The translations under genes and the position numbers were made by a program. This document shows positions 22,980-33,111 of a DNA stretch of 47,981 nucleotides, piece after piece. Each line of letters opens with the position of its first letter. Positions within the stretch are counted from its first letter, which is position 1. Origin of the DNA: Desulfobacula sp964636495 (GTDB lineage Bacteria > Desulfobacterota > Desulfobacteria > Desulfobacterales > Desulfobacteraceae); NCBI GenBank assembly GCA_964636495.1, contig CAZWSL010000024.1, positions 1-47,981 of the forward strand, written 5' to 3'. Under the pieces are notes generated by a model, which was not told the DNA's origin, did not search any database, and saw nothing but the letters and a program-made list of their open reading frames with translations.

Positions 22980-25900
22980 ATGACCGGAAGTCTTTTGACG
23001 AATAAACGTGCAAGAAAAGAGTTTGGAAGTAGAGAAAACATCGTAGATATTCCTGATTTAATAGGAATGCAGAGGAACTCTTACGAGAGTTTCCTTCAAA
23101 GATATATCCCGTCTGAAGAGAGAGAAGAGAAAGGACTGCATGCTGTTTTTCAATCCGTGTTTCCCATTAAGGATTTTACAGATACAGCATCGCTGGAATA
23201 TGTTTCCTACTCATTTGGTGTACCAAAGCATTCCATGAAAGAGTGCGCTGCAAGGGGGATGACATATGATATACCGGTAAATATCAGAGTCAGGCTCGTT
23301 GTATATGATCGCGACAAAGAAACAGAAATATCAACTATTCGTGATATTAAAGAGCAGGAGATCTATTTTGGCACCATACCTCTGATGACCCCCCGTGGTA
23401 CCTTTATAATAAACGGCACCGAAAGAGCGGTAGTCAGCCAGTTGCACAGATCTTCAGGTGTGTTTTTTGATCACGATAAAGGTAAGAAATACTCTTCAGG
23501 CAAAATAATATACAATGCCAGAATTATACCTGTCAGAGGCTCCTGGATCGATATGGAAATTGATATAAAAAATATCGTTTTTATCAGGATTGACAGGAGA
23601 AGAAAATTTCCTGTATCAACTCTTTTCAAAGCGTTCGGATATACAAGTGAAGATATTTTAGATTTCTTTTATGATAAAGAACACATCATTATAAAAAATG
23701 GTTCCTATTTTAAAGCATTTTTACCTGAAAATTTAAAACGCCAGAGGGCAAGTTTTGATATTAAATCTCCTGAAACAGATAAAATCGTTGTCAAAAAAGG
23801 GAGAATTTTCACAAAACGGGCACTGAAACAGCTGGCAGAAGAGGGACTTAAATATATCCCTATTCTTGAAACTGAACTAATTGACAAAGCCTTTGCCCAG
23901 AATTTAATCGATCAAGAGGGAGAGGATATACTCTTTAAAGCCGGTGATGTGATTACTGAAGACACCTTTGAGATTCTGGAGGAAAAGTGTGTCACTGATT
24001 TCAGTATACTCTATGTAGATCCTGCAAGCTCTGATTCAATGCGGAAAACTCTTGTAGTCGATAAAACAGATACCAAAGAAGAAGCCTTAATGGATATCTA
24101 CCGTCGTCTTCGACCCGGAAATCCGGCAACCATGGAAGTTGCACAGGATTTTATCGATCACCTTTTCTTCAGGCAGACGTATTATGATCTTTCAAGGGTA
24201 GGCAGATTGAAAATGAATCACCGCCTGGAGGTCAATACCAAAATTAATGTAAAAACCCTTCGAAAAGAAGATATTCTTCTAACAACAGCAACACTTATAA
24301 AACTTAAAGATACACAAGGGCAGGTTGATGATATAGACCATCTTGGAAACAGACGTGTACGTGCTGTTGGCGAACTTCTGGAAAATCAGTACAGGATCGG
24401 GCTCGTAAGGATGGAGAGGGCGATCAAGGAAAAAATGAGCATGCAGGAAGTCGATGCCATGATGCCCCATGATTTAATTAATCCCAAACCTGTATCAGCA
24501 GTTGTAAGAGAGTTTTTCGGTACTTCCCAGCTGTCTCAGTTTATGGACCAGACAAATCCACTATCAGAAACCACTCATAAGAGAAGGTTGTCTGCCCTTG
24601 GTCCCGGAGGTCTGACAAGAGAGAGAGCGGGTTTTGAAGTAAGAGATGTTCATCCGTCCCATTACGGCAGGATCTGTCCCATTGAAACCCCGGAAGGACC
24701 CAATATCGGACTGATTGTCTCTCTCTGTACCTTTGCCAGTGTAAATGATTTCGGATTTATAGAAACTCCATTCAGAACAGCAGAAAACGGCAAGGCATCA
24801 AAGGAGATAAAAAACTTAACCGCTTTTGAAGAGAACGATCATCCAATTGCCCAGGCAAATGCTCCTCTTGATGTGGATGGTAATTTTATCAATCCACTTG
24901 TTTCCTCACGGGTTGCCGGTGAGTTTGAAATGATTGAAAATCATGATGTCAAATTTATGGATGTATCACCAAATCAACTGGTGTCAGTATCAGCAGGATT
25001 GATTCCATTTCTTGAAAATGATGATGCAAACAGGGCCTTGATGGGCTCCAACATGCAGCGCCAGGCTGTCCCTCTGATAAACAGCGAGGCTCCCCTTGTC
25101 GGCACCGGGATGGAGAGTATTGTAGCAAGAGACTCTGGTGTTACAATTGTTTCTGAATATGACGGAATTATTGATAATGTTGACTCAAAACGTATTGTTG
25201 TGCGCAATGCTGAAACCAAGGGAGAAAATTTTGAAAAGGTTGTCTCGATTTACGAATGTTCAAAATTTACTCGATCCAATCAGAATACATGCTTTAACCA
25301 CAGACCTATTGTTAAGAAAGGTGAAATTGTCAAAAAGGGTCAGGTAATCGCAGATGGCCCATCTACTGAAATGGGTGAACTTGCCCTCGGTAAAAATGTA
25401 ACAGTCGCTTTTATGCCGTGGGATGGTTATAATTATGAAGATTCCATTCTTGTCAGTGAGAGACTTGTAAAGGATGGTGTTTATACTTCTGTTCACGTTG
25501 AAGAGTATGAAGTCCTGGCAAGAGATACAAAACTTGGCAAGGAAGAGATTACCCGCGATATCCCAAATGTTGGCGAAGATGCATTAAAAAATCTTGATGA
25601 AAGCGGTATTATACGCCTTGGTGCAGATGTTAATCCGGGTGATATCCTTGTTGGCAAAATTACGCCAAAGGGAGAGACCCAGCTATCTCCGGAAGAAAAA
25701 CTGCTGCGTGCTATTTTTGGTGAAAAAGCAGGTGATGTTAAAGATACGTCTCTTTGCGTACCACCTGGTGTCAGGGGTAAAGTAATAGATGCAAAGGTAT
25801 TTGTTCGACGTGGCCTGATAAAGGATGACCGTACCCGTGCCATTGAAGATGATGAGATAGAACGCCTTGAAAAAGACAGAGATGATGAAATCAAGATAAT

Positions 25901-27107
25901 CTCCAAGGTAGTACGTGGAAAAATCGAGTCAATTCTCAAGGGCAAAAAAATTATTGCAGATCTTGAAAAAGCAGGTAAGGTTTTCATTAAATCAGGAACA
26001 AAGGTTAAAAATAACATTTTCAAGGATATTCCCGTAGATGTTCTTGTCAATATTGCTGTAAACGATGCTGTGATTACTGAAAAAGCACAGGTCATTATAG
26101 AAAGTTCCCAACGGCAGATCAGAAAGGCTAAAGAGCATTTTAACAGACTGGTATCCCGTTTTGAAAAAGGAGATGATCTTCCTCCAGGGGTTCTTAAAAT
26201 GATTAAAATCAGTATTGCCATGGAAAGAGTTCTGTCAGTTGGTGATAAAATGGCAGGACGTCATGGAAACAAGGGTGTTGTTTCAAGGATTTTAAGAGTT
26301 GAAGATCTGCCGTATTTCGAAGATGGAAGACCTGTTGACATGGTTCTCAATCCCCTTGGAGTTCCTTCCCGTATGAATGTGGGTCAGATTCTTGAGATTC
26401 ACCTCGGACATGCTGCTTTTGGACTGGGACAGCGGATTGACGAATTGCTCAGTGAAATGAAACTTGAGCGGTTAAGGGAAAAAGTTACGCAGGTTTTTTC
26501 AATGACAGAAGATCAGCAGGCTAATAAAAGAGCTGATACCATAGTTCAGAAACTTAAGGAAATGTCAGATGATGAACTTGTTGATTTTGCATCTCTTTAT
26601 AGAAAGGGTGTGCATATGGCAACTCCGGTTTTTGATGGTGCCAGTGAAAATGAGATTAAAAAATTAATTAAACTTGCTGGATTTGATGAATCAGGCCAGT
26701 CAGTATTGTATGACGGCAGAACAGGTGAGCCTTTTGATAAAAAGGTAACGGTTGGTACCATGTACATGCTCAAACTGCATCACCTGGTTGACGACAAACT
26801 TCATGCCCGTTCAATCGGACCATATTCCCTTGTGACCCAGCAACCGCTGGGTGGTAAAGCTCAGTTTGGCGGCCAGAGACTTGGAGAGATGGAGGTGTGG
26901 GCAATGGAGGCTTATGGTGCAGCCTATGCTTTACAGGAGTTTTTGACTGTCAAATCCGACGATATGACCGGAAGAACAAGAATGTATGAAAAAATAGTAA
27001 AAGGCCAGAACGTTCTCGAGCCTGGAATGCCAGAATCTTTCAGGGTTTTAACTAAAGAGCTGAATAGTCTGGGTTTGGATATAAATCTTTTAGAAGGAAA
27101 CAGATAA
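22980..27107 (+). CDS. rpoB: DNA-directed RNA polymerase beta subunit
   Basis: A 1375-residue catalytic subunit. The rifampicin-binding segment (from about residue 511: FFGTSQLSQFMDQTNPLSE, then HKRRLSALGPGG) matches the sensitive wild-type pattern. The active-site helpers GDKMAGRHGNKGVVS and the C-terminal QPLGGKAQFGGQRLGEME are intact. The ATG follows CAGGAGATCCC. The 233-base upstream gap contains the hairpin at 22758. Confidence 0.98.
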   Translation: MTGSLLTNKRARKEFGSRENIVDIPDLIGMQRNSYESFLQRYIPSEEREEKGLHAVFQSVFPIKDFTDTASLEYVSYSFGVPKHSMKECAARGMTYDIPVNIRVRLVVYDRDKETEISTIRDIKEQEIYFGTIPLMTPRGTFIINGTERAVVSQLHRSSGVFFDHDKGKKYSSGKIIYNARIIPVRGSWIDMEIDIKNIVFIRIDRRRKFPVSTLFKAFGYTSEDILDFFYDKEHIIIKNGSYFKAFLPENLKRQRASFDIKSPETDKIVVKKGRIFTKRALKQLAEEGLKYIPILETELIDKAFAQNLIDQEGEDILFKAGDVITEDTFEILEEKCVTDFSILYVDPASSDSMRKTLVVDKTDTKEEALMDIYRRLRPGNPATMEVAQDFIDHLFFRQTYYDLSRVGRLKMNHRLEVNTKINVKTLRKEDILLTTATLIKLKDTQGQVDDIDHLGNRRVRAVGELLENQYRIGLVRMERAIKEKMSMQEVDAMMPHDLINPKPVSAVVREFFGTSQLSQFMDQTNPLSETTHKRRLSALGPGGLTRERAGFEVRDVHPSHYGRICPIETPEGPNIGLIVSLCTFASVNDFGFIETPFRTAENGKASKEIKNLTAFEENDHPIAQANAPLDVDGNFINPLVSSRVAGEFEMIENHDVKFMDVSPNQLVSVSAGLIPFLENDDANRALMGSNMQRQAVPLINSEAPLVGTGMESIVARDSGVTIVSEYDGIIDNVDSKRIVVRNAETKGENFEKVVSIYECSKFTRSNQNTCFNHRPIVKKGEIVKKGQVIADGPSTEMGELALGKNVTVAFMPWDGYNYEDSILVSERLVKDGVYTSVHVEEYEVLARDTKLGKEEITRDIPNVGEDALKNLDESGIIRLGADVNPGDILVGKITPKGETQLSPEEKLLRAIFGEKAGDVKDTSLCVPPGVRGKVIDAKVFVRRGLIKDDRTRAIEDDEIERLEKDRDDEIKIISKVVRGKIESILKGKKIIADLEKAGKVFIKSGTKVKNNIFKDIPVDVLVNIAVNDAVITEKAQVIIESSQRQIRKAKEHFNRLVSRFEKGDDLPPGVLKMIKISIAMERVLSVGDKMAGRHGNKGVVSRILRVEDLPYFEDGRPVDMVLNPLGVPSRMNVGQILEIHLGHAAFGLGQRIDELLSEMKLERLREKVTQVFSMTEDQQANKRADTIVQKLKEMSDDELVDFASLYRKGVHMATPVFDGASENEIKKLIKLAGFDESGQSVLYDGRTGEPFDKKVTVGTMYMLKLHHLVDDKLHARSIGPYSLVTQQPLGGKAQFGGQRLGEMEVWAMEAYGAAYALQEFLTVKSDDMTGRTRMYEKIVKGQNVLEPGMPESFRVLTKELNSLGLDINLLEGNR

Positions 27108-27117
27108 GGAGAAGACA

Positions 27118-30100
27118 TTGGACAATATATATGATTTCTTCGCAAAACCAAAAGATCCCAAGATTTATCAGGGCGTTCAAATAAGCCTTGCATCATCAGA
27201 CCAGATTAGAGAGTGGTCCAGTGGTGAAATTAAAAAACCGGAAACAATAAATTACAGAACATTCAAGCCTGAAAGGGATGGACTTTTCTGTGCCAAAGTT
27301 TTTGGTCCTACAAAAGATTACGAGTGCAATTGTGGAAAATACAAACGGATGAAACACCGTGGAGTTGTTTGTGAAAAATGTGGTGTTGAAGTCATTCAGT
27401 CAAAAGTCAGAAGAGAGAGAATGGCTCATATCGAGCTTGCAGCTCCTGTTTCCCACATATGGTTCCTGAAAAGTCTGCCAAGCAAAATAGGTAATGTTCT
27501 GGATCTGACACTTAAGAATCTTGAAAAAGTACTCTATTTTGACTCCTATATTGTAATAGATCCAATGGATACGGGTTTGAAAAAATATCAGCTGTTGTCT
27601 GATGACCAGTATTATGAGGCTTTAGATACATTCGGGGAAGAGTTTGAAGCAGGAATTGGTGCAGAAGCAATTTTGAAGCTGCTGGAAGAGATTGATCTTC
27701 AGCAGGTACATGATGAGCTTAAAGAAGAGATACGGTTGACAAAATCTGTAGCTAAGAAGCAGAAGATGTCTAAACGTCTTAAAGTAATTGATGCGTTTTT
27801 AAATTCCGGTATTGAGCCAACACGGATGATCATGACAGCATGTCCTATTCTTCCTCCTGACTTAAGGCCGCTTGTACCGCTTGAAGGCGGACGTTTTGCC
27901 ACTTCTGATTTAAATGATCTTTACAGAAGAGTAATAAACAGAAACAATCGTTTGAAAAGACTGGTTGATCTCAATGCGCCTGATATTATTGTCAGAAATG
28001 AAAAGAGAATGCTGCAGGAAGCAGTGGACGTCCTGTTTGATAATGGCCGTCACGGCAGGGTTGTTACTGGAACGAATAAAAGACCTTTAAAATCACTCAG
28101 TGATACATTAAAGGGTAAACAGGGACGTTTCAGGCAGAACCTTCTTGGAAAGCGTGTGGACTATTCCGGCCGTACTGTTATTACTGTTGGTTCAGAGTTA
28201 AGGCTCCACCAGTGCGGGATTCCAAAGAAAATGGCTCTTGAGCTGTTCAAACCATTTATCTATAATTATCTTGAGCAAAAAGGGCTTGTTTCAACAGTTA
28301 AAAGTGCAAAAAAAATGGTCGAGCGAGAAGAGACTGAAGTATGGGATGCACTTGAATCAGTTGTTAAAGAGTATCCAGTCATGCTTAACAGGGCTCCGAC
28401 ACTCCATCGTCTCGGGTTTCAGGCTTTTGAACCTGTCCTGATTGAAGGAAAGGCTATTCAGCTGCATCCTCTGGTCTGTCCGGCATTTAATGCGGATTTT
28501 GATGGTGATCAGATGGCGGTTCATATCCCCCTTTCACTGGAATCCCAGCTTGAAGCCAGGATAATGATGCTGTCCACCAATAATATTTTATCCCCGGCAA
28601 ATGGGCAGCCTATAATTGTTCCAACCCAGGATATTGTTCTTGGTATTTATTATATGACAAGGGCAATAAACAACCAGAAGGGTGAAGGTATATCTTTTTC
28701 CAGTATTGAAGAGGTAAGATATGCCTTTGATGCAGGAGAGCTTGATCTGCATGCCAGAATCAAAGTCAGAATTGATAATAAAATATTCGATACCACCACT
28801 GGAAGAATCCTTCTGTGGGAGTCAATTCCCGGAGATACGCTTCTATCCCTGAGCAGAATAAGAACCCAGACTCAGGAATATTGTGAAGCAGCAATGGAGG
28901 AGTTAAAAGCGGGTAAGGATTTCTATAAGGTTTTAGATAAATACTCTGATAAAGAAATCCAGAAGACAAAAGGGAAAACCGGTCTTCTTACCCGAAAGGA
29001 ATTTAAAAATATTTTTCAGGTGTCGGAAATTGTTGTTGAACAGCTTTTTGGCATGAAGCAGGATCAGTTTACCGGTATCAGAAAAGTCGGAGATTACTAT
29101 TCAATTTTTAAGGTTGATGAAAGAAAAGCCACCCTGCCGTTTAATCTTGTAAACAAGTTAATGGACAAATCTTCCATAGTAAAGCTCATTGACTATGCAT
29201 ATAGAAATATAGGACTGAAAGAGACTGTAATTCTTTCTGACAGACTTAAAGATATCGGATATAAATACTCCACTTTAGGCGGTCTTTCAATCTGTATAGA
29301 TGATATGATTATTCCCGATGAAAAATGGAATATTATTGCTGAATCTGAAAAAAGCATTGAAGATATAAAAGAGCAGTATTCTGAAGGTTTGATTACCCAG
29401 GGTGAAAAATACAACAAGGTTGTTGATATCTGGGCTCAAAGCACTGATGATATTGCCAATGCCATGATGGAAGTCATGAAAAATCCAAAAGGGACAACTG
29501 ATGATGGCACTGCTGAGGTGTTGAATGCTGTCTATGTTATGGCGGATTCAGGTGCCCGTGGCAGTAAAGACCAGATGCGTCAGCTGGCTGGAATGCGTGG
29601 GTTGATGGCTAAACCTTCAGGAGAGATCATTGAAAATCCAATTACAGCATGTTTCCGTGAAGGCCTTTCTGTTCTGCAGTATTTTATCTCAACTCATGGA
29701 GCGCGTAAAGGTCTTGCTGATACCGCTTTGAAAACTGCAAATTCAGGTTACTTGACACGACGGCTTGCTGATGTGGGGCAGGACTGTACCATAATTGAAA
29801 CAGATTGCGGTACCATAAATGGTATTGAAGTAGAAGCTCTGTATGAAGGTGGTGAGATTATTCAAACACTTGGAGAGAGAATTCTTGGGAGAGTTGTACA
29901 GGAGGATGTACTTGATCCATATTCTGATGAATTCATTGTTGGTGCTGATACAGAGCTTGATGAGAGTCATGTTAAAAAAATTGAAAATGCAGGAGTTCAG
30001 AAAGTTAAGATCCGTTCCGTTCTTACGTGTAACTCAAAACATGGCGTATGTTCACGGTGTTACGGGCGTGACCTGGCTCATGGGGTTACAGTGGAAATCG

Positions 30101-31497
30101 GACAGGCTATAGGTATTGTAGCAGCCCAGTCCATTGGCGAGCCAGGGACCCAGCTGACCATGAGAACCTTTCATATCGGAGGCACTGCATCAAGAAAAGT
30201 TGAAGTTGCTGAGGTGAAGGCAAGGGTTGGCGGTATATTAAAATATGATAAAGATATCCAGACGGTTATTTCTGCTGATAATAAAGTAATTGTCATGAAT
30301 AGAAAAGGCGGCAGTATTACAATTGTCGGCGAAGAAGGGCGGGAACGGTTTAAAGAGACTATCATTTATGGTGCAACTCTGTTTTTTAATGATGGGCAGA
30401 AGATAGAACCAGGAGATGTCATTGCTGCCTGGGACCCCTTTACAACACCAATTGTTACAGAAGTATCAGGTCGGGTAAGGTTTGCTGATATAGAAGTGGG
30501 ATCTACTGTTCAAGAGCAGATTGACCCGGTTACAGGTAAGGTTTCACGTACGATCACAGAGGGCAGAGACAGTGAAATCCGTCCAAGGATTCTCATTAAA
30601 GATAAGGATGGAAAAGGAGTTAAACTGCCAAATGCCAAAGTGAATGCAAGATACTATCTGCCAGTCAATGCAATTCTGACAGTTGAGGAAGATGATCAGA
30701 TCATGGCAGGGGATGTGATTGCAAAATTACCCAGAGCAACAACAAAAACAAAAGATATCACCGGTGGTCTTCCACGGGTTGCAGAACTTTTTGAGGTTAG
30801 AAAACCAAAAGATCCTGGAGTACTAACAGAAATTGATGGATATATTGAAGTCTCAAAAGGAACCAAAGGAAGACAGAAAGTTGCAGTTACCCCTGCTGAA
30901 ATAGGCGAAAGAAAAGAGTACTCTATCCCCAAAGGACTTCATATAACTGTTTATGACGGAGATTATGTAAAGGCGGGAGATCCTCTTGTTGCGGGCAGCG
31001 CCAATCCCCAGGATATTATGAATATCAAGGGTGAGGTTGCACTGGCAAAATATCTCGTGGATGAGGTGCAGGAAGTTTACAGGCTGCAGGGCGTAAGGAT
31101 TAACGACAAGCACATTGAGGTTATCATTCATCAAATGATGAGAAGAGTAAAAATTATTACTACAGGCGACACAAATTTTATTCCAGATGAGCAGGTTGAC
31201 AGAATGCTGTTTGAGAAGACAAATAGAGAGGTGGCTATGAATGGAGGGGAACCTGCCAAAGGAGAACCACTGATTCTGGGTATTACAAAAGCCTCATTGT
31301 CTACGGATAGTTTTCTTTCAGCAGCATCTTTTCAGGAAACTACAAAAGTGTTGACGATTGCAGCAATTGAATGCAAGCATGACAGCCTTAAAGGGTTAAA
31401 AGAGAATGTTGTTATGGGTCGTATCATTCCTGCTGGCACGGGTTTTCCTGGATACGGCAATGTGGAAGTCGGACTTGGTGAAGTTGACCAGGTTTAA
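27118..31497 (+). CDS. rpoC: DNA-directed RNA polymerase beta' subunit
   Basis: A 1459-residue subunit. The zinc site near the N-terminus (CNCGKYKRMKHRGVVCEKCG), the catalytic NADFDGDQM (458-466, with Asp460, Asp462 and Asp464 binding magnesium), the second zinc cluster (LTCNSKHGVCSRCYG) and the trigger-loop segment IGEPGTQLTMRTFH are all present. The start is TTG, with AGGAG just upstream of a short spacer and only 10 bases after rpoB. Confidence 0.98.
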   Translation: MDNIYDFFAKPKDPKIYQGVQISLASSDQIREWSSGEIKKPETINYRTFKPERDGLFCAKVFGPTKDYECNCGKYKRMKHRGVVCEKCGVEVIQSKVRRERMAHIELAAPVSHIWFLKSLPSKIGNVLDLTLKNLEKVLYFDSYIVIDPMDTGLKKYQLLSDDQYYEALDTFGEEFEAGIGAEAILKLLEEIDLQQVHDELKEEIRLTKSVAKKQKMSKRLKVIDAFLNSGIEPTRMIMTACPILPPDLRPLVPLEGGRFATSDLNDLYRRVINRNNRLKRLVDLNAPDIIVRNEKRMLQEAVDVLFDNGRHGRVVTGTNKRPLKSLSDTLKGKQGRFRQNLLGKRVDYSGRTVITVGSELRLHQCGIPKKMALELFKPFIYNYLEQKGLVSTVKSAKKMVEREETEVWDALESVVKEYPVMLNRAPTLHRLGFQAFEPVLIEGKAIQLHPLVCPAFNADFDGDQMAVHIPLSLESQLEARIMMLSTNNILSPANGQPIIVPTQDIVLGIYYMTRAINNQKGEGISFSSIEEVRYAFDAGELDLHARIKVRIDNKIFDTTTGRILLWESIPGDTLLSLSRIRTQTQEYCEAAMEELKAGKDFYKVLDKYSDKEIQKTKGKTGLLTRKEFKNIFQVSEIVVEQLFGMKQDQFTGIRKVGDYYSIFKVDERKATLPFNLVNKLMDKSSIVKLIDYAYRNIGLKETVILSDRLKDIGYKYSTLGGLSICIDDMIIPDEKWNIIAESEKSIEDIKEQYSEGLITQGEKYNKVVDIWAQSTDDIANAMMEVMKNPKGTTDDGTAEVLNAVYVMADSGARGSKDQMRQLAGMRGLMAKPSGEIIENPITACFREGLSVLQYFISTHGARKGLADTALKTANSGYLTRRLADVGQDCTIIETDCGTINGIEVEALYEGGEIIQTLGERILGRVVQEDVLDPYSDEFIVGADTELDESHVKKIENAGVQKVKIRSVLTCNSKHGVCSRCYGRDLAHGVTVEIGQAIGIVAAQSIGEPGTQLTMRTFHIGGTASRKVEVAEVKARVGGILKYDKDIQTVISADNKVIVMNRKGGSITIVGEEGRERFKETIIYGATLFFNDGQKIEPGDVIAAWDPFTTPIVTEVSGRVRFADIEVGSTVQEQIDPVTGKVSRTITEGRDSEIRPRILIKDKDGKGVKLPNAKVNARYYLPVNAILTVEEDDQIMAGDVIAKLPRATTKTKDITGGLPRVAELFEVRKPKDPGVLTEIDGYIEVSKGTKGRQKVAVTPAEIGERKEYSIPKGLHITVYDGDYVKAGDPLVAGSANPQDIMNIKGEVALAKYLVDEVQEVYRLQGVRINDKHIEVIIHQMMRRVKIITTGDTNFIPDEQVDRMLFEKTNREVAMNGGEPAKGEPLILGITKASLSTDSFLSAASFQETTKVLTIAAIECKHDSLKGLKENVVMGRIIPAGTGFPGYGNVEVGLGEVDQV

Positions 31498-31516
31498 ATT
31501 AAAAATTAAAAACAAC

Positions 31517-31545
31517 TTGACTTTTTGAATAAGTAGAAGTAGAAT
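31517..31545 (+). promoter_or_regulatory. Promoter upstream of rpsL
   Basis: TTGACT (31517-31522), a 17-base spacer and TAGAAT (31540-31545) each match the sigma-70 consensus at five of six positions. It is the best promoter candidate in the rpoC-rpsL gap and would drive the str-S10 gene block. Confidence 0.6.
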
Positions 31546-31603
31546 TAGTAATTTGTCGTGTAGGGCAAAGGTTAAGAATTTTTAAAGGAGTGCAAGAGAA
31601 GAT

Positions 31604-31975
31604 ATGCCGACCATTAATCAGTTGGTTAGAAAAGGTAGGAAAAAGGCAGTTAAAAAGGCTAGTACACCCGCTTTAAAAGGTGGACCGCAGAAGCGTGGTG
31701 TCTGTACAAGAGTATATACATCAACCCCAAAAAAGCCTAACTCTGCATTGAGAAAAGTAGCCAGGGTACGATTAACTACTGGAATGGAAGTTGCTGCATA
31801 TATTCCCGGTATGGGGCACAATCTTCAGGAACATTCGGTTGTTCTTGTAAGGGGTGGCAGGGTAAAGGATCTTCCAGGCGTTCGATACCATATAGTAAGA
31901 GGCGCTCTCGATACTCTTGGTGTTGATGATAGAAGGCAGGGCAGATCAAAATACGGGGCAAAAAGACCAAAATAA
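31604..31975 (+). CDS. rpsL: 30S ribosomal protein S12
   Basis: A 123-residue decoding-centre protein. TPKKPNSALRK contains Lys43, and RVKDLPGVRYH contains Lys88, Asp89 (the RimO methylthiolation position) and Pro91, all in streptomycin-sensitive wild-type form. It begins the str cluster after a promoter-like sequence. Confidence 0.98.
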   Translation: MPTINQLVRKGRKKAVKKASTPALKGGPQKRGVCTRVYTSTPKKPNSALRKVARVRLTTGMEVAAYIPGMGHNLQEHSVVLVRGGRVKDLPGVRYHIVRGALDTLGVDDRRQGRSKYGAKRPK

Positions 31976-31989
31976 AACTTAACAGTATA

Positions 31990-32008
31990 GGGGATTGGCA
32001 TCATCCCC
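31990..32008 (+). promoter_or_regulatory. Small hairpin between rpsL and rpsG
   Basis: GGGGAT (31990-31995) pairs with ATCCCC (32003-32008) around a seven-base loop, 19 bases upstream of the rpsG ATG. S7 represses translation by binding the rpsL-rpsG gap in Escherichia coli, so this may be a similar site. Confidence 0.4.
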
Positions 32009-32027
32009 ATTTATGAGGACATGAATA

Positions 32028-32495
32028 ATGGCATCTAAAGAGATCAATCTTGATAATATAACAAACAATGCATCAGTAGAAGAAAAACTGGCTGCAAAAT
32101 TTGTTAACTGTGTCATGAAAGATGGTAAAAAGAATGCTGCCAGAAAAGCGGTGATAACAGCTTTAGGGGCGGTGGAAAAGAAGATCGGTGAATCCGGTCT
32201 GGATGTGTTTAAAAAAGCAATTGATAATATAAGGCCTTCGGTTGAGGTTAAATCAAGACGGATCGGTGGTTCAACCTATCAGGTGCCAACTGATATCAAA
32301 CCGGCAAGACAGACTGCTCTTGCCTTTAGATGGCTGATTAATTTCAGTAGAAATCGAGCCGAAAAAGGTTATGCAAACAAACTCGCTTCCGAGCTGCTGG
32401 ATGCTTATAACAGCAGGGGGGGGGCTATTAAGAAAAAAGAAGATACACATAAAATGGCAGAGGCTAATAAAGCTTTTGCTCATTTCAGATGGTAG
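32028..32495 (+). CDS. rpsG: 30S ribosomal protein S7
   Basis: A 155-residue primary 16S-binding protein that organises the 30S head. KFVNCVMKDGKKNAARKAV, SRRIGGSTYQVP and FAHFRW are family hallmarks. In most bacteria fusA follows, but here only 76 bases separate it from a tuf copy. A CTAATG/CATTAG hairpin (32524-32546) lies in that spacer. Confidence 0.97.
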   Translation: MASKEINLDNITNNASVEEKLAAKFVNCVMKDGKKNAARKAVITALGAVEKKIGESGLDVFKKAIDNIRPSVEVKSRRIGGSTYQVPTDIKPARQTALAFRWLINFSRNRAEKGYANKLASELLDAYNSRGGAIKKKEDTHKMAEANKAFAHFRW

Positions 32496-32571
32496 TGAAT
32501 ATTTAAAAATTTTTGATAACAGTCTAATGCAATGAATAATCATTAGGAACGAATCAAGAGGAGTAAAGAAG

Positions 32572-32764
32572 ATGGCTAAGGAGAAATTTGAGCGGACAAA
32601 GCCGCATGTGNNNNNNNNNNNNNNNNNNNNNNNNNNNNNNNNNNNNNNNNNNNNNNNNNNNNNNNNNNNNNNNNNNNNNNNNNNNNNNNNNNNNNNNNNN
32701 NNNNNNNNNNCGGGAAGGTGGACGTACTGTTGGTGCCGGTGTTATCGGTGAAATTATAGAGTAA
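32572..32764 (+). CDS. tuf: Second elongation factor Tu gene, interrupted by an assembly gap
   Basis: Only 39 bases at the 5' end (13 codons, MAKEKFERTKPHV) and 54 bases at the 3' end (17 codons plus stop) are present, both identical to the complete tuf at 17896. The identical stretch begins 16 bases upstream of the ATG. A normal 1188-base gene would need 1095 bases between the ends, while 100 N are given. This is an unresolved repeat, not a pseudogene. The position, just before rpsJ, is the usual tufA location. Confidence 0.92.
32611..32710. other. Assembly gap of 100 N
   Basis: Exactly 100 consecutive N, a conventional placeholder for a gap of unknown length. All coordinates to the right would shift if it were filled with a full-length tuf. 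Confidence 0.99.
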
Positions 32765-32784
32765 ACATAGGAAGAAGTTCTATC

Positions 32785-33093
32785 ATGTTGAAAACTAAAA
32801 TCAGGATCAGGCTAAAAGCTTATGATCATAAACTTCTTGATCAGTCTTCAGTGGATATTGTTGATACTGCCAGGAAAACCGGAGCCAGAATTGTAGGACC
32901 AGTACCACTTCCTACACGGATAAACAAATTTACTGTTTTACGCTCTCCCCATGTGAATAAAAAATCACGGGAACAATTCGAGATCAGAACACACAAGAGA
33001 ATGATGGATATTCTTGAACCAACCCAGCAGACTGTTGATGCTTTAATGAAACTTGATCTTTCACCTGGTGTAGACGTAGAAATTAAATTATAG
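32785..33093 (+). CDS. rpsJ: 30S ribosomal protein S10 (NusE)
   Basis: A 102-residue protein of the 30S head that also forms the NusB-NusE antitermination complex. RIRLKAYDHKLLDQS, GPVPLPTRINKFTVLRSPHVNK and SREQFEIRTHKR are conserved. It is first gene of the S10 block, 20 bases after tuf. Confidence 0.98.
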   Translation: MLKTKIRIRLKAYDHKLLDQSSVDIVDTARKTGARIVGPVPLPTRINKFTVLRSPHVNKKSREQFEIRTHKRMMDILEPTQQTVDALMKLDLSPGVDVEIKL

Positions 33094-33111
33094 TGTAAAC
33101 GAGAATAAATT

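Noticed and set aside
25493..26221. 242-codon minus-strand open frame
   Set aside because: It lies entirely antisense inside rpoB, is Ser/Arg/Leu-rich without any family resemblance, and mirrors the codon use of the real gene.
32572..32764. Truncated tuf pseudogene
   Set aside because: Both ends are identical to the intact copy and the middle is exactly 100 N, so this is an assembly gap.
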